Source: Antedon mediterranea
Lineage: Eukaryota; Echinodermata; Crinoidea; Comatulida; Antedonidae
Length of the DNA: 64,000 nt
Assembly: GCF_964355755.1 (NCBI RefSeq)
Contig: NC_092678.1
Span: 19,688,922 to 19,752,921, forward strand
Direction: 5' to 3'
This document shows positions 1 to 11,700 of this stretch, piece after piece. The notes under the pieces are model-generated. The model did not search any database. It was given only the letters and a program-made list of their open reading frames with translations, and was not told the origin of the DNA. Made by a program: the position numbers and the translations under genes. How positions within the stretch are numbered: position 1 is the stretch's first letter; each line of letters starts with the position of its first letter.

Positions 1-509
1 AGTCCAGATTTGAGAAAAATGAAATGATGTAGGCATTTCGTGTTAAAAGCGAATAAACATGTGTTTTAGGGTAATTTTGGGGTGCTGAATTCAAATTTGC
101 TGTTTACTCGGCTCAATTTTTAGATCTTCACCCTTAAAATGTGAAAAACAAAATGGCCGTCATTTCAGACTTATTTTGGCTTATAACTTGACTTTTAAGT
201 GACGTAGCAAGTTAAAAATGGTGTCTATACCTATGTTTGTGATAGTGAAGATTCCAACTATATTGTTATTAAAGTTGAAAATATTCTATTTCAGCCGCCA
301 TGTTGAAATCCAAGATGGCCGCCATTTTAAACGTATTTTGGCTTATAACTTGACTTTTAATAACATTTAACATTAAGGGTGAAGATCTAAAAATTGAGCC
401 GGGTAAACAGCAAATTTGAATTCAGCACCCCAAAATTACCCTAAAACACATGTTTATTCGCTTTTAACACGAAATGCCTACAGCATTTCATTTTTCTCAA
501 ATCTGGACT
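1..509. mobile_element. Palindromic MITE-like element with ~140-bp terminal inverted repeats
   Basis: Bases 1 to about 141 are the near-perfect reverse complement of about 369 to 509 (start AGTCCAGATTTGAG, end CTCAAATCTGGACT). Between the arms are two direct copies of a segment containing TTGGCTTATAACTTGACTTT, each next to a GATGGCCGCCAT-like motif. No coding capacity is seen. The left arm begins exactly at the window edge, so the true end and target duplication cannot be judged. The superfamily is unknown. Confidence 0.75.
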
Positions 510-629
510 AGTCTATATGATCATTTACACACAACGCGGAGCGATGGGCGGTTTCCGCTCAGGATAGATACAGATTCTATGTATAAAATGGCTTTTATTT
601 GGAAAACAGAAGGCATTATTACAGGGGGC

Positions 630-1950
630 AGTCAGGGCCGATATAATAATTATATTTTACAATGCATTACAAAATGTCATTAAACAGGGCTAAATCGATA
701 TTAAAAATGGCTTTTATAAAAAAAAACTTTTTGTATTTGGAGAACGTCTCAATTTAGTAGTTCAACTCATCAACAGTCATTGTGTGTATTTCATTCGCTA
801 TCAACTTTCGGTTTTGGAGGTTAAATTAGTTTAGCCAATGCTTTCAAAATAATACAAATAATTTAGAAACAGAATTTTAATAATTTCGATAATCATTGCC
901 ATTATTTCCACTACTTTGTAGGGCGAACTATTGCATTCGATAGCAGTATTATATTAACCTTGTGAATGCCAATCATTACATTGCAAATAGTATGATGACG
1001 TTGTTGTGTTATCTTAATACATCATTACGAAAGTATTATTGCTAGATGTAATTTTGAAGAGGGTTATTAATATATTACGGACAATTATTCTGGCCTTCTC
1101 TTCTGGTAATTACAACAGATAACAAACGTAAATAGTAGGCATAATGAATAGTCTAAACACAAATTAAATTGAACGAATGAAATAATCATAAAGTCACATT
1201 CACACACGCTATCGAAGTTTGGTTTTGAAAGAGCTAATGGAAGGCTACCTATATATACTGTAAAGAGCTCTGTCTGCACTATCAAACTTTATGTTTGAAT
1301 GTGATGTGCCCATATATGGACAGGATGACGTCATATCACTATCATATTTTGGTATATCACTACCATATTTAAGCACATGTACATCAACATTTTTTGTCAA
1401 ACTAGTTTGGTAGTGTAGAATTAAAGCTACATTCATACTGAACCCAACTTATGTGGCCCGATAAAACAAAAACACGTGAAAATTGCTATAATTTGAAAAA
1501 AGAACTGTTTACTATTCAAAACTATTTCAGGATTTCTCAGGAACCATGTCAAAATAATTTTACTGCAGTCACTGCGGTAAACGATAACTGCGATAACCTA
1601 TGACTTTCAATGTTTAAACGATGCAATCAGTGTTACAAAAAAACTTGCTAAATCATTCCATAACCAGGTTAAAGTAAATCAAAGCGTAGTTACTGCAGTA
1701 TAATAAAGGTGACATGGTCTCTAATGGTAATTAAAAAAACGAAAATGAGATACCAAAATTGCAGCCAGGGCCGATATACGAATTATACTTTACAATGCAT
1801 TACAAAATGTCATCAAAATGGATAAAAATCGATATTAAAAAGTGATTAAAGAACAGAAGGCATTATACAGGGGGGCAGTCATGGCCAGTATACGAATTAT
1901 TAAAAAATGTCATTAAACCGGGCTAAAAAATCGATATTAAAAATTGATTA
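630..1950 (+). repeat. Three dispersed copies of an ~80-bp repeat
   Basis: A segment starting GCAGTCAGGGCCGATATA and ending near AATCGATATTAAAAA occurs at about 630-712, 1761-1848 and 1876-1950, all in the same orientation. The last two are nearly adjacent. Each is followed by similar AAAACAGA(A)GGCATTAT sequence. The unit has no coding potential. The rest of 510-1260 is AT-rich with nothing recognised. Confidence 0.6.
1262..1428. mobile_element. CArG/CRE MITE, copy 1
   Basis: Inverted ends AGCTCTGTCTGCACTATCAAACT and AAACTAGTTTGGTAGTGTAGA-type sequence bound the copy. It contains CCATATATGG (1310-1319, a perfect CC(A/T)6GG box) and TGACGTCA (1326-1333). This family recurs about 14 times in the window. 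Confidence 0.7.
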
Positions 1951-2038
1951 AAAACAGAGGCCATTATTGAAATACTTATCAATGCGCACTTGGAGGGAAA
2001 GGAGAGAGAATTTTGATAGTTTAGTTTGAATTTGATTT

Positions 2039-2207
2039 AAAGCTCTGTCTACAATATCAAACTGTATGTGACAAAAAAAAATGTGATGTGCCCATATATG
2101 GACATGATGATGTTATATAACTACCATGTTTGGGCATAGGCCTACTACCACCATATTTGGGCGCATCATACTTTTTTTATCACATCTGATGAGTGTAGAC
2201 CGAGATT
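2039..2207. mobile_element. CArG/CRE MITE, copy 2
   Basis: It begins AGCTCTGTCTACAATATC and ends GAGTGTAGACCGAG. CCATATATGG lies at 2092-2101 and CCATATTTGG lies further in. The cAMP-response palindrome is degraded to TGATGTTA. Confidence 0.7.
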
Positions 2208-2361
2208 AAAACGTTATTTTAATTATATAGTTCAAAATAAAATCAAGGACTTCCATTCTTTGAACTGATTTGAAAGTTAAATCAGATTAAAGATAATCAG
2301 CGATATGAAATCACAATGCGTGCTGGTACTATATCTATTACAAGGGATACATAGAGTTAAG

Positions 2362-2582
2362 CGTGGTTTCCACTAGAGACGCAACGTAACGCAACGCTAC
2401 GACGTATTGACGCAAAGTGCTGTATTGCGCAATCACAATTAGTGGGAACCGACGATGAATCAGTTATGAAAACAGGTTTGATTTCACGCGCGCAGGCGGG
2501 GGCAAACCCAATTATCGGAAGGGCATTTTCTTACGTTGTGTAGATTGCGTTACGTTGCGTCGCTAGTGAGAACCACGCGTTA
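2362..2582. mobile_element. Palindromic MITE, GGTTCCCACTAG family, copy 1
   Basis: The left end CGTGGTTTCCACTAGAGACG pairs with the right end CGTCGCTAGTGAGAACCACG. The interior is rich in ACGCAACG / CGTTGCGT. The element is non-coding. The family consensus appears to be GCTTGGTTCCCACTAGAGAC at both ends, inverted. Confidence 0.75.
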
Positions 2583-2882
2583 GTTCTTTAAAACATATTT
2601 TGCTACAGCACGCACAGCTTATAGGCCTACACATGGGGTAGCAACATGACCTGAATTGTACTGGGAAGATTTTAAACTACATTTGAACATCATCCGCCAT
2701 CTCGGATCCAAAATAGCGAAAACCACGCCCAAGTGCGATGGAAGGGAGGAAAGTTATGGGTTATCTGAATTATCGGAAATGCACTTGGATTGGCTTACAG
2801 TTTGAAACACGAGAACCAAGCATTCTGAGCGTTGTGGGAACAAAACTGAATGGGAGACCTTCGGGCCTTGCAGTGTCCACTT

Positions 2883-3027
2883 AAGCTTGGTTCCCACTAC
2901 AGACGCAAGGTAATGACGTAACACAAAGTAAGCGAGTCGACCAATCACAAGCAATGGATTATTCGAATATTCGCTTGGCATTGGTCAACACGCTTGCGTT
3001 GCGTCTACGTCGTCGGGGAACTAAGCC
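2883..3027. mobile_element. Palindromic MITE, GGTTCCCACTAG family, copy 2
   Basis: Ends AGCTTGGTTCCCACTACAGA and GTCGGGGAACTAAGC are inverted. The centre carries GACCAATCACAAGC and its partial reverse complement, including a CCAAT motif. Confidence 0.75.
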
Positions 3028-3047
3028 TAATGGGACAATTCAAGGCC

Positions 3048-3275
3048 CGCAGTGGAATAGGCCTACTGATGTCCTCTGAATAGGCTAGGCTAGGCAGTGG
3101 AATAGGCCTACTGATGTCCTCTGAATAGGCTAGGCTAGGCTAGGCAGTGGAATAGGCCTACTGATGTCCTCTGAATAGGCTAGGCTAGGCTAGGCTAGGC
3201 AGTGGAATAGGCCTACTGATGTCCTCTGAATAGGCTAGGCTAGGCAGTGGAATAGACCTACTGATGTCCTCTGAA
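3048..3275 (+). repeat. Nested minisatellite with internal (TAGGC)n
   Basis: Five copies of a ~30-bp unit (AGTGGAATAGGCCTACTGAT followed by GTCCTCTGAA) are separated by short TAGGC arrays of 3, 4, 5 and 3 repeats. Both the outer unit and the inner pentamer therefore vary. It is non-coding and has features of a highly mutable VNTR. Confidence 0.9.
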
Positions 3276-3621
3276 TATGGGTTTCACAAAGGAGGGGTTA
3301 TGCATTCTATGTCAGAATTGTTTTTAATAAAAATGAATTAATGTTGACGATTGATATATCAAAACAATAACGAACAATTTCAGGATTACCTCCTTTATAA
3401 ACCATTACATTTCATAAATACCAGGTTAATCCCTTATTCTAGAATTGATGGTATCATTATTGGTCAAGTAAATTATACTACCATTTTTCGTTATTATTAT
3501 GTCACCTTGAACTAAAGGTCAAGTTTAATTACGGTTATTTTATGAATATTTATAGTAGTCATTTGGATGACGAATGCAATTTCGATAAAACATTTGTAAT
3601 AATTACAATTTATATAATGTT

Positions 3622-3880
3622 AAGCTTGGTTCCCCTAGCGACGCAACGCAAGTACGTAACACAGTGACGTAACGCAACGTAAGTGAATTGACCAATCACA
3701 AGCGATGGATTATTCGAACTGTCGCTTGTCATCCAACTTGCTTGCGTTGCGTCCTAGTGGGAACCAAGCTTTAGCGAACTGACCAATCACAAGCGATGAA
3801 TTATTCGAAAACAATTTTGTTGTTTTTTTGTTTGTTTTGCAACTTTCTTGCGTTGCGTCTCTAGTGGGAACCAAGCTTTA
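3622..3880. mobile_element. Palindromic MITE, GGTTCCCACTAG family, copies 3 and 4 (tandem)
   Basis: Bases 3622-3774 form a complete element with ends AGCTTGGTTCCC and GGGAACCAAGCT. At 3775-3880 a second copy, lacking its left end, follows directly and repeats the CCAATCACAAGCGAT core and the CTAGTGGGAACCAAGCTTTA right end. Confidence 0.8.
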
Positions 3881-4094
3881 TATTGATGAGAGATACTGGA
3901 GAAATATAGGTACAGTACTGAGAATCGGGTGTTTTTCTGTATTTATGATATCAAGCCCAAAGCGGGTGCTTTTTGTATGGCAGGCCTACATTTGATATCA
4001 ATGAACGCATCTATCATATTGTCTTTGTCGAATATTAAGCCTACCGTTTTATTTATTTTTAACTACTTCGGGTAATAGGATAGGAAGCAGTGGT

Positions 4095-4203
4095 GATTCT
4101 ACGACGTAACGCAAGGTAAGTGAATTGACCAATCACAAGCGATGAATTATTCAAACAATCGCTTGTGATTGGTTAACTTGCTAAGTTGCGTCTACGTTAC
4201 GGT
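4095..4203. mobile_element. Palindromic MITE, GGTTCCCACTAG family, copy 5 (core only)
   Basis: The core reads TTGACCAATCACAAGCGATG and then the inverted CAATCGCTTGTGATTGGTTAA. The outer ends have decayed to ACGTAACGC / GCGTCTACGT. A 3'-end-only fragment of the family lies at 4765-4802. Confidence 0.65.
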
Positions 4204-7000
4204 CTCTTTCGAATATTAGGCCTCCGTTTTATTTTTCTAACTACTTCGGGTAATAAATTGGATAGGAAGCAGCGGTGATTCTACGACGGCTTTACCTTCT
4301 TAATCATATCAATCCACTTGTGAAGGCTTTTCAGATGAAACCCTTGAGAAAATCTAATGAAATATGTGACGCACAAATACTTGTTTACGTGATTTCATTT
4401 AATACGTAATGAATAGCACGCGGCTAAAAATAATAATATTATTACGTCTTATATAATTACTAATGAAGGTAAAATTATAAATTATTATGATACACCTATT
4501 TATATCATTATCACCTCCGCCTCTTGGAGGTTATATTTTTGTATTGAGATAATTGTGTGTTTTTTTAGTAGGATATTTACGTTAAAACTAAAATACTGAT
4601 GTTTACCAAATTTTAACCAAAAATAGAGATGTGGTCACAGAAGACGCTATTTTGGGGATTTGGACCAATTATGGACCACTTTTATTATTAATTTACCAAT
4701 TTTAGGCCGTACGTCAAAAACTACAAGACCTATTTACGACGATTCTTGCTCCTTTTTATAATTTTTACTTGCGTTGCGTCCCTCTGTGGGAACCAAGCTT
4801 TAATACAGGGCGTCACCTGAATAAGGTTCTATTGCACTGATTATATAAAGACATTACAATAATAGCCTAGATATTTTAGCTTCTTTGTTCTTTTATCATC
4901 CCTATAATAACCTATTAAAACATTAATAATACACGTCTACTTAAAAGTTTGTACTTTATTTGAATTGTATTAATTAATTATCACGCGACTGCTAAAGTAT
5001 CTACTGTAGGCCTACTTCATTTCAATACAAATTCACACAAAAGTGTAATTTCACTCTTCGCTGATATCATCAATTAATAATTACACGGCTGCGAATGGTA
5101 TCTAATTCTAAAAATTATATTAATTAATCATCACGTGGTATGGCTATTATTTTAACGTTTATTAATTGATCATTGAGCCGGTCATATTGTTGTTATTTGT
5201 TATTTGCAATTCACTTTATGCGTGGGTTCAATCAAGGTTATCTAACAACGGGACACTGAGCTCGTCTTGCCAAGATAGGAACTCGTAACAGTCCTTTGAT
5301 TCTATGTTTGGCTGCGATAAATACCATTACATTTTTTCCACGGCGCGAGGTGTCTGGTAAGAGGCGTGGAATTAATCGTGTCGCAGCCACAGATAAATCC
5401 TTTGATTTCCGGAGCTCGACATTCTACTGTTAGATTGCCTTGGTTCAATGTTTCAAATGAATACACATAGTCTATTTATATAAATTTACAATTTACTGAT
5501 CTTACACACGTATTTAATTTATTCTTATAACAAGCAATCAAAATCTAAGAATAAACCTCGTCGGGTCAATAGATCAAGATTATAGACACGATCCGCTGCG
5601 CAACATAACCGAAATTAGTATAAGCTGTACATTTCTTTTAGTCGCGTGCGTGCAACGCGAATCTACAGTTCACTATGTGGTCGTTTGGTCGGTAAACACT
5701 AACTCAAATTTGAGCACGCGACTGCAGCCATGTATATGGCCTTGTTTTTCATATACAATAGAGCCTCTTCTTTGAGACACACTTAGTTACGGGACACTTC
5801 TATTAAGGGACACTTTTCTGTTAAACCCACGATAGGAAATATATGGTTAGCACTACAGTCAGCCTCTATTTATGATCCTCCTATTACAGGGGACACACCT
5901 AATTACGGGACACTTTGCTGTGAAATGAACATGTTTATCTCTCCTATTATATGGAACGAACTAAACATAATATGTTTAATACCGTTGCCCAACACCTTTC
6001 AGATTTGGATACCTTATTAAGGAGACACTTTCTTTGGCTGCGAAGGAAATATTTCTTTTAGAATTCCGTTTAATATAAACTAATATAGTATTATATATTG
6101 TCTAAGCCGTTAAAAAGACCAAAGGATTTAACAAATTAATTTCAACGGAAAAATTGTTCTACCACCTTGTGCCTTTAATTAATATTAGGCCTAATTATTT
6201 TTTTATTTTATGAATACGCATGTGGCTGTTGAGCATTTGCAACATTATACGTGTACTAGTATCACAATAAACCTCTACAATCTAGGTTAACTTCTTAGCA
6301 TCTGGGCATGGAATTAGAACATTGTGTTGCAGGATGAAATGCGGCTAATAACTGCATTAAGAAATTCATTGATGGAAATATGTTTTTCTAGAAAAGCAAT
6401 TGTTAAGATTAGAGATTACGTATTTCCATGAATTTATAGGCATTCTGTTCTGTATATTGTACCGTACAGTAGCAATGGTGCGGTGATGGAGTTGGCAGTG
6501 TTAGTAATAAATAAGGCAAAAGACAACTGCGGCGTATTATACTGGTGTTTGTGTATTAGTATTATAATAACATTGCCCTTTTAAGCATGTTATGCTTTGT
6601 ACTTTGAAAATGATTGTTAATTTGCTCTTCTTCGGGAGGAAAATTTGAAATAAATGTAAAATATAGGCCTATGGTGGTTTTAATAAGTGATACCAAACAC
6701 ATATGTAGCAATGAACAAAGAAAAAATTAGTGGCTGTGCTTTTGTTTTTTTTATAACCTCCAACTGAGAGAGGATAATTCGTTGCGCAACGGAAATCAGA
6801 ACTATTAGTTTATTGATTTTTCGCTTGTAAAATACTAAAACGTCCATTTGACCTTTTCTCTGTGTCTATAAAGACAATTTTGTAGAACAGTTCGGTCATT
6901 ATTTGTGTTTTTATGCCTAAAACCTATCTGTCTATTTATATATAATTAATGTACAGTATTTCTTTTTGTTGTCGAGAACTTAATACAACACAATTATATA
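4204..7000. other. Gene-free AT-rich stretch
   Basis: No ORF with protein character is seen. It contains a repeat at about 5230-5460 (starting near GGACACTGAGCTCG) that recurs at 53325-53475, and a copy at about 5655-5745 of the GGTCGGTAAACACTAACTC repeat found near the P450 genes. The TTTAATTA-rich remainder shows nothing I can name. Confidence 0.6.
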
Positions 7001-7177
7001 GAAGTTCGGATTCGGAAGGTTATAATAATAATAGGTAGATTTATATAGCGCAAATAAACGATGTCTCTATGCGCTCGACAATAAAGAGAAAGAGAGGAAA
7101 ACAAAAGGTAGAGAAAAAAAGAAAAAACGCCAAGCTAGCATCCAAACAGGGAGAATTAGTTTTAATAATTATAATAA

Positions 7178-7325
7178 TAATATGATTCGTCAAGTTCGGA
7201 TTCAGAAGGTTGTGATTCGGAATGTTAGGACTCGGACTTTTTGGATTTGGAAAGTTGTGATTCGGAATGTTCGGATTCGGAAGTTTTTTATTCGGAATAT
7301 TCGGATTCGACAAGTTTTTAATTGG
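7178..7325 (+). repeat. ATTCGGAA-type degenerate short tandem repeat
   Basis: Units such as GATTCGGAATGTT and GATTCGGAAGTT repeat about ten times. This low-complexity array accounts for the small ORFs found on both strands here. A single related unit at 7006-7020 lies just outside. Confidence 0.8.
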
Positions 7326-8379
7326 CAAGCATCAAGTTCATTAAGTTTAGAGTCCAAACATAGACCGTGAAAACATAAAAACGTCATTGAAAAAAGAACC
7401 ATTACACGAAAAATAACAGATAAGTTCGCAATTGAAAAGTAAACCATGAAAACTGTACTGCCGAGTGGTTGGCCTAAAATATAAGTGAGTCTAGATGGGA
7501 TATAAGAGATATATTCGACAAACTTATAAAAGTCACAGACAGAATATATTTATCCAAAAAATATCTAACTAGTTAGCTAGGAAGAATTCTAATAATTTAA
7601 TCCGTAAAATAAAACATAAGACATATGCCTGGAGTTGAATGCAATTAGTGAGAACATGAGACATTTTTAAACCAATTAACGATGAAAACGCGACGAAATA
7701 TTGTCGGCATTTTAATATAAAATAACAGCCGGCCAAAAACGGTCGGATTATTTTATGGGTTACGATAAAAAAAAAAACAGATATTGATGTTATAGAATTT
7801 GTATTTTAGAAATGTATCAGAAATGTGGCTGTAAACATTCTACAAAATAGGCTTCTGCCGCATGGTTAATTTTCAACATAACATATATTTGTTTTCTTTT
7901 TTATTAATTGTGTCTGATTGTGTCCGATTGTGTCCGATTTTTAAAATTAATTATGTATTTCTCTTTTTTATTTTATTTATGTATATTTTTTTTCATTGTT
8001 TTTTATTGAATTTTATTTTAATTTTTCAATTTGACTATAATTTATTTTATTTATTTATTTTTTAAAATTGATATTTTAAATTGATTATTTTTGTTGTTGT
8101 TTTCCCATTTATTTGATTTTGTTAGTATGCTTTAAACTGTCTTTCATTACAGGCCTATTGAATGTTCGAAATTGAATAGCACAATTTATGCAGACTTTAT
8201 AATGAATAGAATATCACAAATTATAGTTACCCTATAAACTTCCTATAGGCTACTATTTGCTTATGATTCGACAAAAAGATTATACTTTACCGCCCTAGAT
8301 ATACTGTTGACATTTTGTTTTAGTGAAAGAAGTAAAAGTCGAAAATACCAGAATTGAAATTGAATATAAATTTCATTTC

Positions 8380-8700
8380 ATTTCATTATTTATTTGGTCT
8401 ATTTGAGTATATACATAACAAAAAAAAACTGAAATTGGGGAGACCAGGGTCAACCTAAGTGAACTTAATCACTGTAGCTGAGCCGGTTGACCCAACCCCA
8501 AAGTCAGTTTACACATAAAAGACAAAATACAAAATACAGTTACAGTGAATCAAAATGAATATGAACTGTTCTAATGAAGGCTGATGGGCTTTCTAGGACT
8601 GCAGCATCTGTCAACGGTCTGGGAAGCTGGTCCCCGACACGGGGTAACCTGATTGCAATAGAATGGAAAAAGCCTGTGTCCTTGATGCTTGATGTCGGAT
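8380..8700 (-). mobile_element. 3' end of a CR1/L2-type LINE (degenerate, 5' truncated)
   Basis: Read on the minus strand, the segment ends in AAATGAAATGAAAT repeats typical of an L2/CR1-like tail. Upstream, the frame reads RVGDQLPRPLTDAAVLESPS followed by AFIRTVHIHF. This resembles the RVWNxLPxxxxxAxSxxxFK C-terminus of LINE reverse-transcriptase ORFs. Only the last ~45 codons survive. Confidence 0.45.
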
Positions 8701-8775
8701 AAATAAACAATACAAACGTATAGTAAATAGAAAGTCAAAAATAAAACAGAACAATAATTGTATTCTTTTATATAG

Positions 8776-11700
8776 GTTTTAATGAATACTTTTTGGGACT
8801 GAATCCACTAAATAACTCAAGAAACAAATGGTTTAAGACATTTTGGGAAGAACAACATGGCTGTACTTACGATGTGCCGAGCGGTAATAATATGACGTCA
8901 TGCAAAGGTAAGTAGAGGGAAATGGTTAACCACGATGACGTCATTAAAATTGTAAACGATGCAGATCTCGCTAAGTTTTGTGTGAGGTAGAATTTTAAAA
9001 AACGTATTATTAAAATGGTTAAACCATCTAAGACAATTTTTGACAAAGCCTAGTCTTAACATCTTAATTAATGTATCGGTAAATTTGAAATTGTATTCAA
9101 ATTATTAGCTTTGCTTCATAAACGTTTAGTAAGGCACTGTCTAAGCATAATTACACCTCCAAACGTTTTGTTATGATTCAAAGGCCTACCGATTTACTTT
9201 ATTTACTTTCATATTACAATACACTATGATTGTAACTCCGACAAAAATAAAATGCGCATGCCTATGTAAAATGTTTTGAAACAGGACATTTAAAATATCA
9301 AGATGCATGTTAGAAATTATTGTTTTATTAATATTACGTCATGATTTTACAGTCCAGTAATCCGAAATATAATGAATAATATTATAAAATTGTTTACCGT
9401 TTCTATTCTTAGTTCAACTTGGTCATTTTTAATGTTGGCAAATAATACATCTTATAACGTGAGCAACTCGCGAGTATTTATCGAGTACCAAAATGTCTTC
9501 TTTAATATAAAAAAAAACCGATGACATTGCAAGCGTGAAGCATGCAAGGCAATAGTATGAAACACATTCATCAGTATCTAGCCTATAGCACCGTGGTTGT
9601 CAAGGTTTTAAGACAGTCAAGTATTATTAATAATGCACTTATATCAGAATGCATCAACAGATGCGTTAACCTATTATATCGGAAATAGATTTAGATTTTT
9701 AATAAACTCCCAACAGTAAAGATCGACAATGAAGATGCGTAAAAATTGGCTTATGTATTAGGCCTAGCTTATTGCAGCTGATTGCATGAACTAATTTTAA
9801 TTAAAATAACGACGTGATAATTATTAACTTTAACTATTGATTTTTTTTTCTCGGAAATATTAATAAATATTATAAGAAGTCAAAGAGAATCACCATATAA
9901 ATATTTGGTGTATATTGCGCTTGCATAGCTAGGCCTACAAATATTGTAAACCGCAATCTAGTTGACACCTAAATGTCTTTCGAACCTGCTTTTGTTCCGG
10001 CTCCTCCGGCAATAAAAACTACCTCTCAATTTTTCGTTTTCACGATGCAACACGCGGCTCGTGCCAATCGTTTTGATATGCGCGTGATTAAATCGCACGC
10101 CGTATGCCTACGTACAATCCGACGAGAACTGGAGTCTTATCAGTTGTGAAAGACCCTTTACAGATTTGGGGGTTTTTTTTGTATTTCAGATATTCAAAGT
10201 ATATTTACAAATGATACTTTTGTTCAGGAAGACAAAGTTGCTTTCGTCGTTGACTCGGTGTATGCGTTTGCGCATGCACTACAGAACATGTCCGAATACG
10301 AGGATGGTTCTCTAGAAAATAACGCACTTAACGGTGAAATATTACTTAAGTATATCAAGCAAGTAAAATTTGAAGGTGAGTTCTTAAATATCACACATTG
10401 TTTATAATAGTATTTTTATAATAAAATGTACTAAATGTGTCACATAAATTTTACTCTTGGCGTTCCATACTCCCAAGGGAAATAGCAAAAACTAACTCCT
10501 CCTGGCATAGGTTACTGGTACGGCATTTAAATACAAAATTTCTTTAAACTATTGATAAAAGTCGAAAAGCACAGTGTGTAAGACAATCATAAGTATCCTC
10601 TAAAGTTCAGTTTACACTAACAAACTAATTTGACAAAAACAAAAGTGTGATGTATCCAAATAATTATGTGTGATATGACGTCATCGAGTCCATGTATAGT
10701 CACATCAAACAGTTTAACAGTGGAGAGCTTTAGACACATGTTAAATATACAATGATATTTCTACTTTAGAATTCCAAACTACAGTTTTAATTCATGTCGA
10801 AGTCGCAACAAAGCAAAATCACTCGGGTAATGCGTTATCTTTGTTGGTATGGTGTTGTGGTTCAGTACAATAAATGTTTTAATGTTTTTCTTCTAGGAAA
10901 AGGAACTAAAACGGTCAGCTTTAACAAGGATGGCGACAGACTTGGGAGGTATCAGATTTTCCAGTATCAACGAGAAGGATCGACTTACAGCTACAAACAG
11001 ATAGGTGAATGGAAAGACGAACAATTAATCTTGAACAAGAGTGACATGGCTTGGAATGACGGCAGTGAACCAAAATCAGTATGCTCAGAACCTTGTCTCC
11101 ATGGACAGGTGAAGCAGATCCAAGGCGGCAGCCAATGCTGCTGGGTCTGCACCGAATGTCAAGAGTACATGGTGAAAGTAAATGATATTGAATGTTCAGA
11201 GTGTCTGCTAGGCTTTAGGCCTGACAGCAATCGAACATATTGTGAAGAGATCGCTGCTGAATACGCCACTTGGGGAGAAGCTACCGTCTTAATAGCCATA
11301 ATTCTTGCTTCTGTAGGCCTAAGTTTCACAGCCATTGTGATTGCAGTATTCATACGGTTTAACGACACGCCGATCATCAGGGCTTCTGGTAGAGAATTAA
11401 GCTATGTTTTGTTGTCTGGTATCGCCTACTGCTATGCATTACCATTCATTATATTAGCGCCACCAACTAATATAAACTGTGGAGCTCTGAGATGCAGTCT
11501 TGGATTGAGTTCTGTCATTTGCTACTCTGCTATTCTAACAAAGACCAATCGCATCTCTAGAATATTCAACAACTGTCTTCACACGGTCAAACGACCCAAG
11601 TTTGCTGGTCCGAAAGCTCAGATAGTAATCTGCGGATGTCTGATATCTGTCCAGGTTTTTCTGGTGACTATCTGGTTATTGCTGGATCCACCAGCAGCAA

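Noticed and set aside
7041-7447. Overlapping ORFs with NPNIPNHNF and RIRKFFIRN repeats
   Set aside because: They arise from the ATTCGGAA short repeat.
7862-8065. 67-codon ORF rich in Phe, Leu and Ile
   Set aside because: It is a T-rich low-complexity stretch with no domain or splice context.
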